DNA of 19,694 bases from Porogramme epimiltina. Its lineage: Eukaryota; Basidiomycota; Agaricomycetes; Polyporales; Polyporaceae. Both the position numbers and the translations under genes were made by a program. The first letter of the stretch is position 1. Every line of letters starts with the position of its first letter. The stretch is taken from the NCBI GenBank assembly GCA_900155495.1, contig FTLJ01000804.1, forward strand, positions 1 to 19,694. Reading direction: 5' to 3'. The notes beneath the pieces are model-generated. The model saw only the letters and a list, made by a program, of their open reading frames with translations, was not told the origin of the DNA and ran no database searches. Below, one piece after another: positions 1 through 13,800 of this stretch.

Positions 1-1973
1 GGGTGAGGACCGTGCTCTCCTGGGAAATGAGGCGAAGGGGGAGGGGGAGGATAGTGTGGCACCTCACCCTCATAGAAAGGTGGGGGCGGAGGAAGGGGCG
101 AGGAGGGCTGGTGGCGGGGGCCGCTCTCCTCGCCGAACAGATGACGGAGTGGCCGGAGTTGCGGCCAACGGCCGTCCCGGAACTGTGATCCCGACGTCCA
201 CCCTCTCATCGATCCCGACGAATATCCAGTCCCAGGCCGGGGTTGCTCTTCCTTAGGACTTGAGAAGTGTTCGTAGTACGTGAATTCTTCGAAATCTTGG
301 GCGACGTAAGTGAGCTGCTCATAGAACATGCTCGCCTCATCGTCTGTGAGCTCCCTACGCACAAGCCCCGACTCGGAAGCGTTGTGAACGTAGTCTGTGA
401 AGGGTGTGAGCGACCTGCCACATTTAACACGGGTACGGAGTAAACTTACCACTATGGAGCACGAACTCCGGCGCAATATGGTACTGGAGGAGCTTCTTGA
501 GGACGGGCTCGCCGAAGGGAGAGAAGAGGAAAAGCTTCAATTTCTTGGGCAGACGGTCAAAAGCTTTGTTGGTGGGAGCGAAGAACGTGACGGAGGGTGT
601 TCCAGAGACGGTACCGTCCTTCTCGTTGCGCCATTCAACGGCATCCGCGAGTCCAACACGCTGCAGGGCAGAGCTCTGAAAAGGCAAACAGATTAGTAAA
701 AGGGACATTGAGGCAGTTCAACCTAGAGACGACGTACCAAAGTAGAAAACACATCGTTGAACATGAACGAAATCTGGAACGCCGAAGGTGGGGGAAGAAC
801 GGGACCATCTGTGATGTGAACCAAACCTAGATAGCCACACGCGTCACGTTAGCACTCAGGATGCAGACAAGAGTTTGTATTAGATGGACATACCATTCGA
901 TGCCGGAAGATTAGGCACGACGATCTTGGTGGCCACGTTAACATGCAACTGAGGAGAGAGCATGTTGTCGTGGGCGACACGAAGGCGAAGGGGCTTGCCA
1001 CCGTTGGAACCATCCGGAAGGGTGAGCGACGTCGCCCAAGTGTTGTTCTTGCCAAGCTCGGAGACGCCCTGGTTGTCCGGGAGGATCTGGTAGAGGAAGA
1101 TGTACGTGATGAACTTCTTGATCATGTCCTCATCAGGCTTCTCCGCAGCGATGAGTCCCTCAGCAGCGGCGAGAACGTCGGTAAGCTCATCGCCAGAAAG
1201 CATGATTTGGCCAAAGTCCAGCTCCTCATCCTTGGGGGGACCGCGGGGCTTGGGAAGCGCCCAATTGGGAGCAGCGAAGAAGGTGATGCTGAGGGTAGTA
1301 GGTCAGTAAAACATTTACGGTATAGAAATAAAAGAGGGACACACTTGGCCGAGGAGTCATTGAGGAGGTTGGTGATGTCCTCGGTGTAGTTGACGAGCTT
1401 GAAAGTGCGAGAAAAGCTGGAAAGGGGAATAAGTTACGAGTTGAATGAAACACTACGGTCTGAAACTCACTGAGGGTTGGACTCGAGAATCTGGTAGATA
1501 GTCAGGCTGCTGGTGTTTCCGTGAGGCTGGTGGGGAGGCGGGGGATGGTCGCCCGGTGGAGGCGGGCCAGGCGGCGGGGGGCCAGGCGGGAACTTGGGCG
1601 GGAACTCGGGCGGCGGTGGCGGAGGGTGCTGCGGAGGCCCGGACGGCGGCTTCGGCAAATCGTGCGGTGGCTCGGGCGGTCCGTGCTCGGGCGCCTTGGG
1701 ATCGTCGTCGGGGAAAGGCACGGGCTGCTGGCGGTCGACGTTCGCCGCTTCCGCGCCGTGCACCCGCCCGTCTTCCATGTACATTTGGCGGGCGGGCGCA
1801 CCCCACTCCCAGACGCCCTCGTGCTGCGAAGACGCCTCTGCGGGCTGGTAGTCGGCGGCATACGGCCAGATCTCGACGTCCTCCGTGGGCCTGGCGCGGT
1901 CCCGGGGACCCGGGTGCGCCGAGGCGAGGAGGCCGCCATACACCACCGCGAGAACGGTGTGTAGGAGCAGCAT
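1..1973 (-). CDS. Secreted fasciclin (FAS1) domain protein, 3' end cut by window edge
   Basis: Spliced model on the minus strand: exons 1973-1471, 1416-1345, 1288-894, 826-738, 675-450 and 394 to the edge, about 559 residues visible. Residues 1-19 are a hydrophobic signal peptide ending in ASA. A proline-rich stretch (about 95-150) follows, then a first FAS1 domain (about 157-335: ITFFAAPNWAL, later VHITDGPVLPPPS) and a second one from about 345 (TFFAPTNKAFDRLP, LLQYHIAPEFVLHS). N-glycosylation sequons such as NTS, NYT, NIT and NNT fit an extracellular or wall location. FAS1 domains are known adhesion modules; a role in cell-wall or surface adhesion is inferred. The frame of the last exon stays open to base 1 and becomes proline-rich, so the rest of the second domain and any GPI signal lie outside. 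Every intron is GT-AG and phase-consistent. The family call is secure; the last exon is less so. Confidence 0.85.
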
Positions 1974-2433
1974 GGCGGAGGGGCAAAGGAAGGAAAAGGG
2001 GGGAGGTTAAGCTCGGGCGCACGCCAGGTACAGGCCTTTATGTGGGCCGTCGATATTAATGGCCACGGGTAGTCCAGGGCATCATCTGGATCGTTCGTCG
2101 GAGCCGCCGACGCAAGACCGCAGTCGTAGATCGGCGCTAACCCCCTCCGACCCCCGGCGCGCAGCACCTCTTATTGGACTGCCTTACACCCCCACTTACC
2201 GCGCACGCGGCTTTGGGTATATCCTCAATCCCGGCGAGCAAAACAAGCAAGCGGTCCAACACGGAAGAATGCTGGTCGCTGCGCACACGCTTGTCGCGCG
2301 CATCGGATGACATCACGTCTGCACCCCGCGCGCACCCCGCTCTTGCGTTCCAGGCCAATGCAAGAAACGTCCTGCTGCATGCTATATGGTTGGAATTACA
2401 GAATATCGTGGGCGGGGTGGGTATAATGTCCGT
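1974..2433. other. Intergenic: FAS1-gene promoter and VMA1 3' flank
   Basis: This is 460 bp between two tandem minus-strand genes. It should hold the VMA1 3' untranslated region and polyadenylation site (2433 upwards) and the fasciclin promoter (1974 upwards). Short open frames here are arginine- or proline-rich shadows with no recognisable domain. No tRNA-like or repeat structure was seen. Confidence 0.6.
2035..2043 (-). promoter_or_regulatory. TATA-like element of the fasciclin gene
   Basis: The minus strand reads CACATAAAGG here, about 65 bp upstream of the fasciclin start codon at 1973. That spacing suits a TATA-like core promoter with a short leader. This rests on position and motif only. 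Confidence 0.3.
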
Positions 2434-4836
2434 TTACTCTACCAGCTGCCGGAACTTCTCCTGGATTTCGCTGTACAGCGCATCCATCTTCTGCTTAATG
2501 GGCTCCTTGCCTTGAGACGGTGACTGTGGAGCGACCCCGCGTCAACGATTCGGAGAGCGGACAATAATGCCACTTCGACACGCACCTCGAACTTCATCTG
2601 GGACAGCTTGAACATGAGGTCGTTTGCCGACTCGCGGATCTTTGCGAACGTGACGTCTCCGGACACGACTGCTTTCTGCGCCGCGTCGTGGAAGGCGACA
2701 AAGTTGCGCAGCATAGCGCTCGTCTTGTAGAATGGGCAGAAGCGGTCGTACTCGCTCATGCCGTTCTGTTGCAGGAAGTCGTCCTTGAGCATCCGTGCAA
2801 CCTCGAGCGTGATCTTGTCGTTCTCGCCGAGCGCGCTCTTGCCGACGAGCTGCACGATCTCTGCGAGGTCCTCTTCCTTTTGCAAGATCTCCTTCGTCTT
2901 CGTCCGCAGCTCGACGAAGCCCGGCTCTGTCGACTCGTAGTGCGGTTCCAAAACTTTCGTGTACTTCGAGTACGACAACGACCAGTTGACGGACGGGAAG
3001 TGTTTCCGTTGTGCGAGCTTCTTGTCGAGACCCCAGAACACCTGTACGATACTGAGCGTGGCGGCCGTAACGGGGTCCGAGAAGTCACCACCAGGAGGCG
3101 ATACGCTGACGGGCCGAAGTCAGTAATCACCATTTGGTTGACGTATACCGTTATCCACACTTACGCGCCAACGATGGACACAGTACCCTGACGAACGGGG
3201 TTACCCAAGCAAGTGACCTTACCGGCACGCTCGTAGAAGCCAGCCAGCTTGGTGCCGAGGTACGCCGGGTAACCGGAGTCAGCCGGCATCTCAGCGAGAC
3301 GACCAGAGATTTCACGCAGGGCCTCAGCCCACCGAGACGTAGAGTCCGCCATCATGGAGACGTTGGTCCCTTGGTCACGGAAGTACTCCGCAAGGGTGAT
3401 ACCTGTATAGATTGACGCCTCACGGGCCGCCACAGGCATGTTGGAGGTGTTTGCGACAAGGGTGGTACGCTTCATGATTGGCTCTTGGCGATCGCCAACC
3501 TCCATCGTAAGTTCGGGGAACTACCGCGCTGTTAGCAAGCACGTCCGGAAGACGAGTAATGGGCGGTTCTTACATCCATGAGCACTTCAGCCATCTATTA
3601 AACCACTCAGTATATTGGTATGCACCACACGAAATTGATAATACGCACCTCGTTACCGCGCTCTCCACACCCGACGTAGATGATGATGTCACTGTTTGAG
3701 AACTTCGATAGAGCCTGCGAGATGACAGTCTTGCCACAGCCAAAGGCGCCAGGAATAGCGGTGGTACCACCTTGCACGCAACTATGGATCATTGAGTCTC
3801 GTGATTGCGTATGAGGGAGTAGCAATCGCTTACGGGAAAAGGGCGTCGAGGATACGTTGACCGGTGAGTAGGGGGTAGTCGGCCGTGTGCTTCTCCGCAA
3901 CGGGTCGAGGTGCACGGACAGGCCACACCTGCATCATAGAGTGCTTCGTAATCTTGCCGTCGAATTCTGTCTCAAGAACAATGTCCTAGATAATATTCAG
4001 TTAAGCATTGGGAAACACGAAAGAGTGTCGATGTCCTTACGTCTACAGCGTAGCTGCCAGGCTCCGCAATATGAGTGATTGTACCGCGGGCACGGGGTCC
4101 AAGCATAATCTTGTGCTTGTCGACGAGGGAGTTCTCATACACGCGCCCGAAGATGTCACCTCCAGATATGTGATCGCCGACCTACATGTGCATGTCAACC
4201 GGACGCAGGGCTACAATCCTAGCACGCATATGTACCTTGAGATCTAGAGGAGTGAAATCCCATTTAAGGGCCCGGTCGAGAGCATCAGTGTTGATACCCC
4301 TGGGAATATAGATCGACTTGGACATTTCTTGAATCCCCTGCGTAACTCATGTCACCACAGCATCTTGCAGCCTCTTGGAGGGAGAACCTACTCGTAGTGG
4401 ACGCTGGATACCATCGACGATATTGCTCATCAAGCCTAGAGGCATGGTAAGTGCATGTCAAGTCTAGGGTCAAAAATGGACATACCGGGACCGAGCTCAA
4501 CACTAAGAGGTTTTCCTGTCCGCAGGACAGGGTCACCAACAGTTACACCGGATGTCTCTTCATACACTTGGATCGTTGCCTTGTCCGCGTCGATACGAAT
4601 GACCTCTGCATGCTCGGTCATATCGCGCAGCTCGTATAGAACGACTTAACCACAAGCGTACCTCCTACAAGTTCGTCGTGACCAACACGGACAAGCTCGT
4701 ACATAGCAGATCCAGTCATGTTCTCTGCAATCACGACGGGGCCAGATACACCAAAGACCTGGCCGAAACGGGACTCGCGGTCCTCATCCCTAATCTTGAC
4801 AAGGTTCTTTTTCGCGTTTGGAAGTGCGCCAGCCAT
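2434..4836 (-). CDS. VMA1: V-type H+-ATPase catalytic subunit A
   Basis: Catalytic A subunit of the V1 sector, which hydrolyses ATP to drive proton pumping into vacuole and endomembranes. Exons: 4836-4662, 4605-4486, 4435-4392, 4337-4236, 4181-4041, 3985-3834, 3781-3649, 3594-3574, 3520-3165, 3105-2586, 2523-2434. They sum to 1854 nt, 617 aa, the usual family length. The N-terminal barrel begins [12 protein letters not shown] and contains [11 protein letters not shown]; the Walker A loop GAFGCGKT is at about 256-263, GCGERGNE follows, and the Walker B region VSMMAD is at about 350-355, followed by [13 protein letters not shown]. The C-terminal helical domain ends EKFRQLVE. Exon 8 is only 21 nt (MAEVLMD) and is needed to keep the conserved sequence continuous. 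The P-loop is uninterrupted, so the VMA1 intein known in some yeasts is absent. The gene is divergent from the proteasome gene RPT1. Confidence 0.97.
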
Positions 4837-5139
4837 TGTGGAGGATGAAGGGGAGGGGAAAGGGAGAGGCGGGAGGGGACAGAAGTCGGCGATGCACGAG
4901 CGGAGGCAGGGCCGACTGACGACAATGCTCCCAAAGCGGCATCCGGGAGCTGCCTGCGGGAAGCTGGCTCAGAGCCTGTTTCGTCCCGTATTGGAAGCCC
5001 CTACAGGCGCCTGTACGAGCGCCTACGCGTGGACTGACGCGTCCTCTGTGGCTTCTGTGTCTGAGTGAGCCGCGTAATGGGCACGCCCTCTTCTCTACTT
5101 ACCTCTACACACCCTTCCGCCACCACCCTCTGACACATT
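4837..5139. promoter_or_regulatory. Shared divergent promoter region of VMA1 and RPT1
   Basis: Only 303 bp separate the VMA1 start (4836, minus) from the RPT1 start (5140, plus), so both promoters and both 5' leaders must lie here. Each start is flanked by a biased tract, C/T-rich in the direction of transcription on both sides (for RPT1 about 5085-5130, for VMA1 4837-4885 read on the minus strand). No clear TATA box was seen on either side. A 9-mer at 5116-5124, TCCGCCACC, matches 7 of 9 positions of the yeast proteasome element TTTGCCACC; this may be chance. Confidence 0.6.
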
Positions 5140-7034
<1,895 letters not shown>

Positions 7035-7844
7035 AGTAGTAGTATACGACCGCATGTCTTCTTAGTTCTCTTATTATATCGGACGTCTAGCTTTGCATCC
7101 CGCGATAAACTCATAGGGCTGCCCGGAGTGGAACGGCGTCTAGGAACACGTACCTTCCACCTTCTGCGTGGCCTGTCATGGAGTGTTTCATGGTACGTTT
7201 AGAGCACAGCCGGTGTGTGGTGCCGCTCCTCGTTCGTCAAAGCGTGATTCTAAACCTAGGAAGTATCTTCCCCGGGCTCGAGCGCCGTTCATTGCCATCG
7301 ATCCTCTGGGGCGCCTTCGTCTCTATTTTGGGCCCCTTTGTGCGTGGTAGTTGCGCTCCTCCGAGGTGCCCCCATTCACCCACGCGTGCCGCGTGAGGGA
7401 GCGTAGAGAGCGAGAGTTCGCGCCCGCTAATCCATTTTCCACAAAGCGCAGTGGAGCGTGGCCACGGACCGCACGACCACGATAGTTACGTCCCAATATC
7501 GACCGACCTGTCAAACAGACTCCTCCTGGCACGTCGCCTACACCCACTTCGTATCGCGTAACTGCCTTGAACGCGCGCGAGTGTGAGACGAGGTACTGCC
7601 TGATTAGGTAACAATAGGTCACGGTGGCCACTGTGTAAATAGAGGCAAATAACACGAGGCTCAGCCGACGACGACGAGACTTTCGACGACGAGCTCCAGC
7701 AAACTGGCATCGTCGAGCTCAACGTTTCCAGCCTTGAGCTGGTTCTGAGCCTCGTCCTCTGCTCTCTGTACTCCACCACCACCTCAGCATTGTCTTCTCG
7801 TATCCGTCCTTCCTTTTCTCCCTTCGCTCCTTATCCTCTCTCTC
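7035..7844. other. Intergenic: RPT1 3' flank and Pom1-like kinase promoter/5' leader
   Basis: 810 bp with no convincing gene. The first part is AT-richer and should hold the RPT1 3' untranslated region. TAAATAG at 7636-7642 is a weak TATA-like element about 200 bp before the kinase start. From there to 7844 there is no ATG, and the last ~80 bases are strongly C/T-rich, as expected of a 5' leader. Two copies of CGACGACGAG (7669-7678 and 7684-7693) lie in the presumed leader. Short open frames in this stretch lack any recognisable domain. Confidence 0.55.
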
Positions 7845-10800
7845 ATGTCCGCACCGCCCTCCCCCACCATCGGTCAAGTGGCTCATGAAAAAGGACGCAC
7901 GAAGAGGAGAGATAGGCCGCCAGCCCTCGAAATCGCAGATCCCACCGCCAGCTCCGACGGGGATGTACGATATGACCGCGATGTTGCGAATGATGCCCGG
8001 AAGGTGACAATTCACTCTCGTTCCTCGTTGGCATCTCCATCCCTCTCACACGTCGCCCCTCCATCCTAGCCCTTCCTTCAAGTAGTTGCCGTGGACGAAC
8101 ACCCTACCGACTCAGAAACGGACGGGCCACGCCCTACTTCAGCCACGTCCTCGCTGGATCCCTACTATTTCGGCAACCATACCCCATCAGACTCGCCCAT
8201 CCCCCCCGTCCCTAGCATCCCTGCAATGCCAAAGACACCAGAGATGCCCCCTTACGAGCCCGTCACCCCTGGAAGGGACCCGGCTGCCATCGACAGGCGC
8301 ATGCTGGTCGGCGTGGGGGAGCTCGCTACCCCTCGCTGGGCGCGGGGTGCCCGCAACGACGACTTCGAATTCGTGGCGCAGGAACGCGTTGATGAGGCGA
8401 ACGAGGAGGAACCCGTCGACCTCGAGCGGCCCGAGGATGAGAGAGACTCGGACAGCCCGTGGACCATTGAAGCTGTCGATGGCGAACCTGAGGAGGTGGA
8501 GGAAGAGGAGAAGACCGAGGTCAGTCCACGTTGCGCCTTTGCCTGTTCATCTTTTCTCACCGATCTGCCAGCAACTTATGGAGGTGAAACACGTCGCTCG
8601 CCCCTTGCGTAGCCAGCGGTCTAATGCGGACGAGAGCGGCGGAGAGGAGATCCTGTATCCCCGCCATCCTTACCACACTCACTCATCTGAAGTACCCTCC
8701 GTTCCGAAGGTACCTGCCCATGCTAGACACGATCTAGACGGCATGGTCGTACCACAGTCCGCCATTGAAGCCGGGTCGCCACCAAGTGCCTTCACGACGC
8801 CCCCCAATCGGCCTAGGAAACGCACATCAGAGGAGTTCGAGATGGACAACGGTGTCTTGGTGTCAAAGCTTTCCCCGGGCACCGGCACTCCTAGTACTGT
8901 CAAGGATAAGGAAAAGACACGTAGGCATAGGAGCCTTGGCGTCGGCATGCCTTCGCAGGTCACACCGAAGGAAAAGGGAAAGGATCGCAGGAGGGATACG
9001 CTTTCGGTCAGTGTGCGTCATTCACGCCAAGGCTCCTCTTCTTCAAGCCACGGAGAGACGCACCACCCTCGACGGATGCACAATCAGGATTTCTCACACT
9101 TGCCGCCTTCGCCGTCGTCGTCTTCCATCCAGCAGTTCCTCAAGCACACCGGTAATACGAGTAGCTCCGCCTCTTCTCCCCTTCACACTCAGCCCCACGT
9201 CACTGCCAACGTCGCTCACTCGCTCCTCCGCGGTACCCAGGAGGGGTGGTCTGATTTAGACGATCAAACCACGATGGAGGCGCTCAGGAAGCTGGACGGG
9301 CTCTCAGGCAAGTCAGCACGTGCCCGCTCGAGCATTGGCGGTCACAGCAGGGTCGGCAGCTCAAGTCGTCCGGGGACGCCGGCAAAGTCGACCTCCGCTC
9401 AATGGGAGGGGGTCGAGGGAGGCGGTAGCATCAGGAACAGCAAGCGGTCTAGTATACACAACTCGCTCAGGTCAAAGGACGGAACTCACCGCATGTCGTC
9501 TGGTCTCGCCCTCTCTTCCACCGAAGGCGCGGTGGACACTGACCACGTCGTAACGAGCGGTGATGACGTTCATCAAGGCTCCCCAGTCCCGGACAAGTCG
9601 ACGAAGAAGGCAGGAACGGCGAGTGCTCGGTCAAGTTTCACGCCGAAGAGGGGCTCCGCATCCTCCGGTACATATGCAAGCACTCCCACGACGAGTTCAC
9701 GCGATTCCGCCTCGTTGTCCGTGGCCACCAGCAACACCTCCGTCTCCGCAGTGTCCGGGCGGCAATCGTCTGGGAAGGCGAGGCGTAATAGCGCGGGGAG
9801 CGATATATCTATCGGGCATGCCAGTGACCCTACGTCCGTCCGCGACCGTGCTGCCGCCCTCGTGGCTCCTGCCGACTCCGCTGACGAGGGCTACGTCCCG
9901 CCTGTCCCGCCTCTGCCGAAGGAACTCGCCACATTCAAGTCGCCCTTGAACTCGCCTAGTGTTAATTTACCACCGGCGAACGACTATATAGAGGTAGTTC
10001 CAGACAGGAGCAGGAGGGAGACATTCAACGACGTCACGTTCCCGTCTACCCTCGATGCGCCCCCGTTTCCAACGACTCCATCGAAGCATAGCTCCCTCCA
10101 GGTCCCGAAGTCCACTACCCCGACCAATTTGCACAAGACGCCGTCAAAGAAGTGGAGTTTCTCAAGTGCTTTGGGCAAGAAACTTTCATCTACGCCGTCT
10201 ACCTCGTCGATGAAGGATGTGGCCCAGCAGAAGTCACCGGTGAGCAGCCCCCGCGCGATGTCCTTCGGGCAGCAGATCCGCAAGTCGATGTCGAAGGAGA
10301 AGCCCTTGTCGCCCACGTCAAAGGCATCAGGGGAGCGGTGGTCGCCGATCAATTCAGACGCTATGAACTCTGCTACGTCTTTGGCCTCTTTGTCGTCAGT
10401 GGGCTCTGTCCACGCGCTTTCGCCATCGGTCCCCGCACATCCGACTATAATCCCCGCCAAGACACCTGATCGTCTGGTGTCGAGTAGAGCGGAGACGGCG
10501 TCGAGGGCGAGCACGAACGTGCCAATCGCGCCTCAGCACGCGCCGCTGAGCCCGTCGTCGTCCATGCGCCGGAACCCGTCGACGAAGCGCCTGACGCCTT
10601 CTTCGATCCCCTTTTTCAGACGATCGTCGTCACAATCGATGCAGGTCCCTCCCCCTGGCATGCCACCCACTGCGGTGTCCCCCACCCTGTCCACCGGGCC
10701 CACTTCGGGCACCCATCTGCGCGCCCCAAGTACGACGTCCCCGACGAAGGAGACCAGCTTATCTTCCCCCACCGTCCACGGCTCCGCGAAGAAGTCCTCC

Positions 10801-13800
10801 GTGCTAAGTCTGGGTTTACCGTCACTACTGAAAGGTTCAAGCTCCAGGCGTAGCCTCCACTCTGACAGAGAGAAGAGCGACGCGAAGAGCGGCCGTGAAG
10901 GCGCAGCCACATCGTCCGATCGCGAGGGCCGGACCAAGAGCGACAAAGACCGCAGCGAAAGCAGGATTTCGGTTCTCATGGGGCGAAAGCGCGGAAAGGT
11001 GCGTTTGAGTGGTCTGATGCGTCTGTGGCCCCGTTTTCCGTATTTATGCTTGTCCGTCCGCAGACCTTGTCGTCTGCCCAGCAGCCGCCTAAGAAGACGG
11101 AACCTGTGGCTATGCCGCCTTTGCAGATTTCGGCTTTGCCTCCGTCCACCGCTCAGCGTGTGGCTAACCTCAAGTCCTCTTCACAGTCGTCCTTAACTTC
11201 CAGCAGTGGCTCTGTCAAGGCCGGCTCCTCCCGCGCCACTTCCCAGACCGTCAGCTCCATGCAGAAGCAATCCGACACATCACTGCGGCGGCACCAGCTT
11301 CCTACGATCGCTGGCTCTCCCTCCGTCGGTGGTCTGCAGCCCGCTGTCCGCGACATCGCGAAGGAAGGACCGCCTCTCTCCGCCCTCAACACCTCGGGTA
11401 CGCTTTCGAAGGAAACGCCAACGAAGATCCCGCGCATCTCCAGCCGGTCGTCCGCGGCGAACTCACCGACACTGAAGGCGAATGGGAACAGCCGCAGGGC
11501 GAGCATGATCGTCGGCACTTCGAGTGGCCTCGCGTCGTCACGTGGTGGTTCGCCGACGAACGGAAACGAGTCGATGAACGAGTTCGGAGTCTTGGAGAAT
11601 GGACAGGCGTCTGCATCCAAGCCGGCACGTAGCTCTGTCCGCGCTTCTCCCCAGACGTCGTCTTCACGTGTGCCTCGCCAGGTGTCCGCATCGACCGCGA
11701 ATGGAACGACGATCCCGCGCAAGAACCGAGACTCGATTTCATTTGGTGGCCTCCGCAAGTCGTCGACGAGTTCGGTCGCGTCGACCACTTCCACTGTGCA
11801 GCATGAACCACCGCCAACGACCCATTCGCACCATCGCTTCTCGGCACTTTCGCCGTCTAAGGGACTCAAGTTGCTCAGCCCGAAGGTATCGCTGCCTACG
11901 GCTCGTTCAAACAGCAACAACAACTCGTCCTCTACGCAGGGCATCCATCAGGCCATCGGGTCCCCGTCTGTGAGCAGGCAGTCGCTCTCAACGCCATCGC
12001 CTGTTCCGAGCTCCGTCGATGATGAGGAGCTGCTGGGTGACGAGGAGATGATGCAGTACATCAAGAGGCAACAGGCGAAGAAGCTGCAGAATGGATCTAC
12101 CCAGGAGGATCTCGACGCCATGCTGCGCTTCCCCGAGCCCATCCCCCCGACTCCAGCCATGGGGCCACACAGTACGTTCTCGTACATCCGTTTGTCATGA
12201 TTGACACCTAATGCACATTCCTCCAGCCGTTCTCCACAGCGAGCAATCGCGCTGGCTCTCTGAATACGAGTGCAAGGAGATCCTCGAGTACGAGTCGGTC
12301 TACTACGTCGGGGCGCGTAGTGAGAAAAAGATGGCGACACCCGATATCACGACCAATAACTACGGCTACGACGACGAGCGCGGGGATTACCTGGTCATCA
12401 ACCACGACCACCTGGCATTCCGCTATGAGGTCATCGACACCTTGGGTAAAGGCTCCTTTGGACAGGTGCTTCACTGTCGCGACCACTGCACTGGGGAGTC
12501 TGTAGCAATCAAGATCATCCGGAATAAGAAGCGCTTCCACCACCAAGCTCTTGTAGAGATCAAGATCTTAGACAATCTGCGGAAATGGGTGTGTACTCCC
12601 GAACGTGGTTTTCCTTGGTGGATGTACTGATGACATCTGCAGGACTCGGATGAGAAACATCATGTCATTAAAATGACCGAACATTTCTACTTCCGTGGAC
12701 ACCTGTGCATCGCTATGGAACTCCTCAGCATCAATCTCTACGAGCTCATCAAGGCTAACAACTTCCACGGTTTCACGACTGGCCTGATCCGCCGCTTCAC
12801 GAGCCAGATGCTGCAGTCGCTGGCTCTCATGCGCCACCATCGCATCGTGCACTGCGACCTCAAGCCCGAAGTACGTCTCAGTCTGTTTGACTTGTAGACG
12901 TGTCCTCACGATCATGTTAGAATGTCCTTCTCCGCCACCCCGCCAAGAGTGCTATCAAGGTCATCGATTTCGGTAGCAGTTGTTTCGAGCATGAGAAAAG
13001 TAAGTTCTCCCGATGAGACTCCTAATATGCGTGTTGACGCCGTCTGTTAGTCTACACGTACATACAAAGTCGCTTTTATCGGTCACCAGAGGTCATCCTT
13101 GGCATGAACTACCACATGGCGATCGATATGTGGAGTCTCGGCTGCATTATGGCTGAGCTCTACACTGGCTTCCCGATCTTCCCTGGTGAGAACGAGCAAG
13201 AACAACTTGCTTGTATCATGGAGGTCCTCGGCGTACCGGACAAGGACTTTATCAACCGCAGCTCGCGCAAGAGGCTCTTCTTCGGTAAGCAATACCGACT
13301 ATTAAATCACCATTTTTCCCTGACAGCATTTGTAGACACGACAGGTGCCCCTCGTCCTGTTGTGAATTCGAAGGGCAAGAGGCGACGTCCTGGCACCAAG
13401 ACCCTGGCGCAGGCGCTGAAGAACCCCTCGGATGATCTCTTTGTCGACTTCATCTCGAAGTGCTTGGTGTGGGACCCCGAGCGGCGGTTGAAACCGCAAG
13501 CGGCTCTGCGGCACCCGTACATCGCGGCTGGGCGGCGGACGAAGACAGTCAACGCCACGCCTAGCACTGCGAAGACGCTTCTGCAGACAGCGTCCTCGAA
13601 CCTCGGCAGCCGAAGCACCAAGGTGACCGAGACACCGAAGAAGTCGCTCATCAGTGCTCCCACGCCCCTCACCGCTCGCACCTCGCGCACGCTGGCTGTG
13701 CCCAGTACGCCGAGCGGTTCGACCAGCGTGCACAGCACCCTGGGTTCTGCCTCCAGGTCTTACCGATCGTCTCAAGCGCAGTCCATGTCCTCCTATCACT

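Noticed and set aside
1502..2167. 221-aa and 189-aa minus-strand frames overlapping the fasciclin first exon.
   Set aside because: The alternative frames are Arg/Pro/Ser-rich, whereas the chosen frame has a signal peptide and splices precisely into a FAS1 domain.
3649..3781. Possible intein in VMA1, as in budding yeast.
   Set aside because: The P-loop GAFGCGKT is continuous within one exon, and the summed exons give the standard 617 aa with no extra domain.
5116..5124. Yeast-type proteasome control element (PACE) upstream of RPT1.
   Set aside because: Two mismatches in nine bases, and the known binding factor is not established in basidiomycetes; kept only as a remark, not called as a site.
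7035..7844. Search by eye for tRNA genes here and in the other intergenic stretches.
   Set aside because: No cloverleaf with a T-arm GTTCRANNCC-type box and matching acceptor arms was found; a dedicated scan would be needed to be certain.
11153..11944. 263-aa open frame on the minus strand, antisense to the Pom1-like kinase.
   Set aside because: It mirrors the codon bias of the sense Ser/Pro-rich coding exon; the composition is random-looking, with no domain or splice structure.
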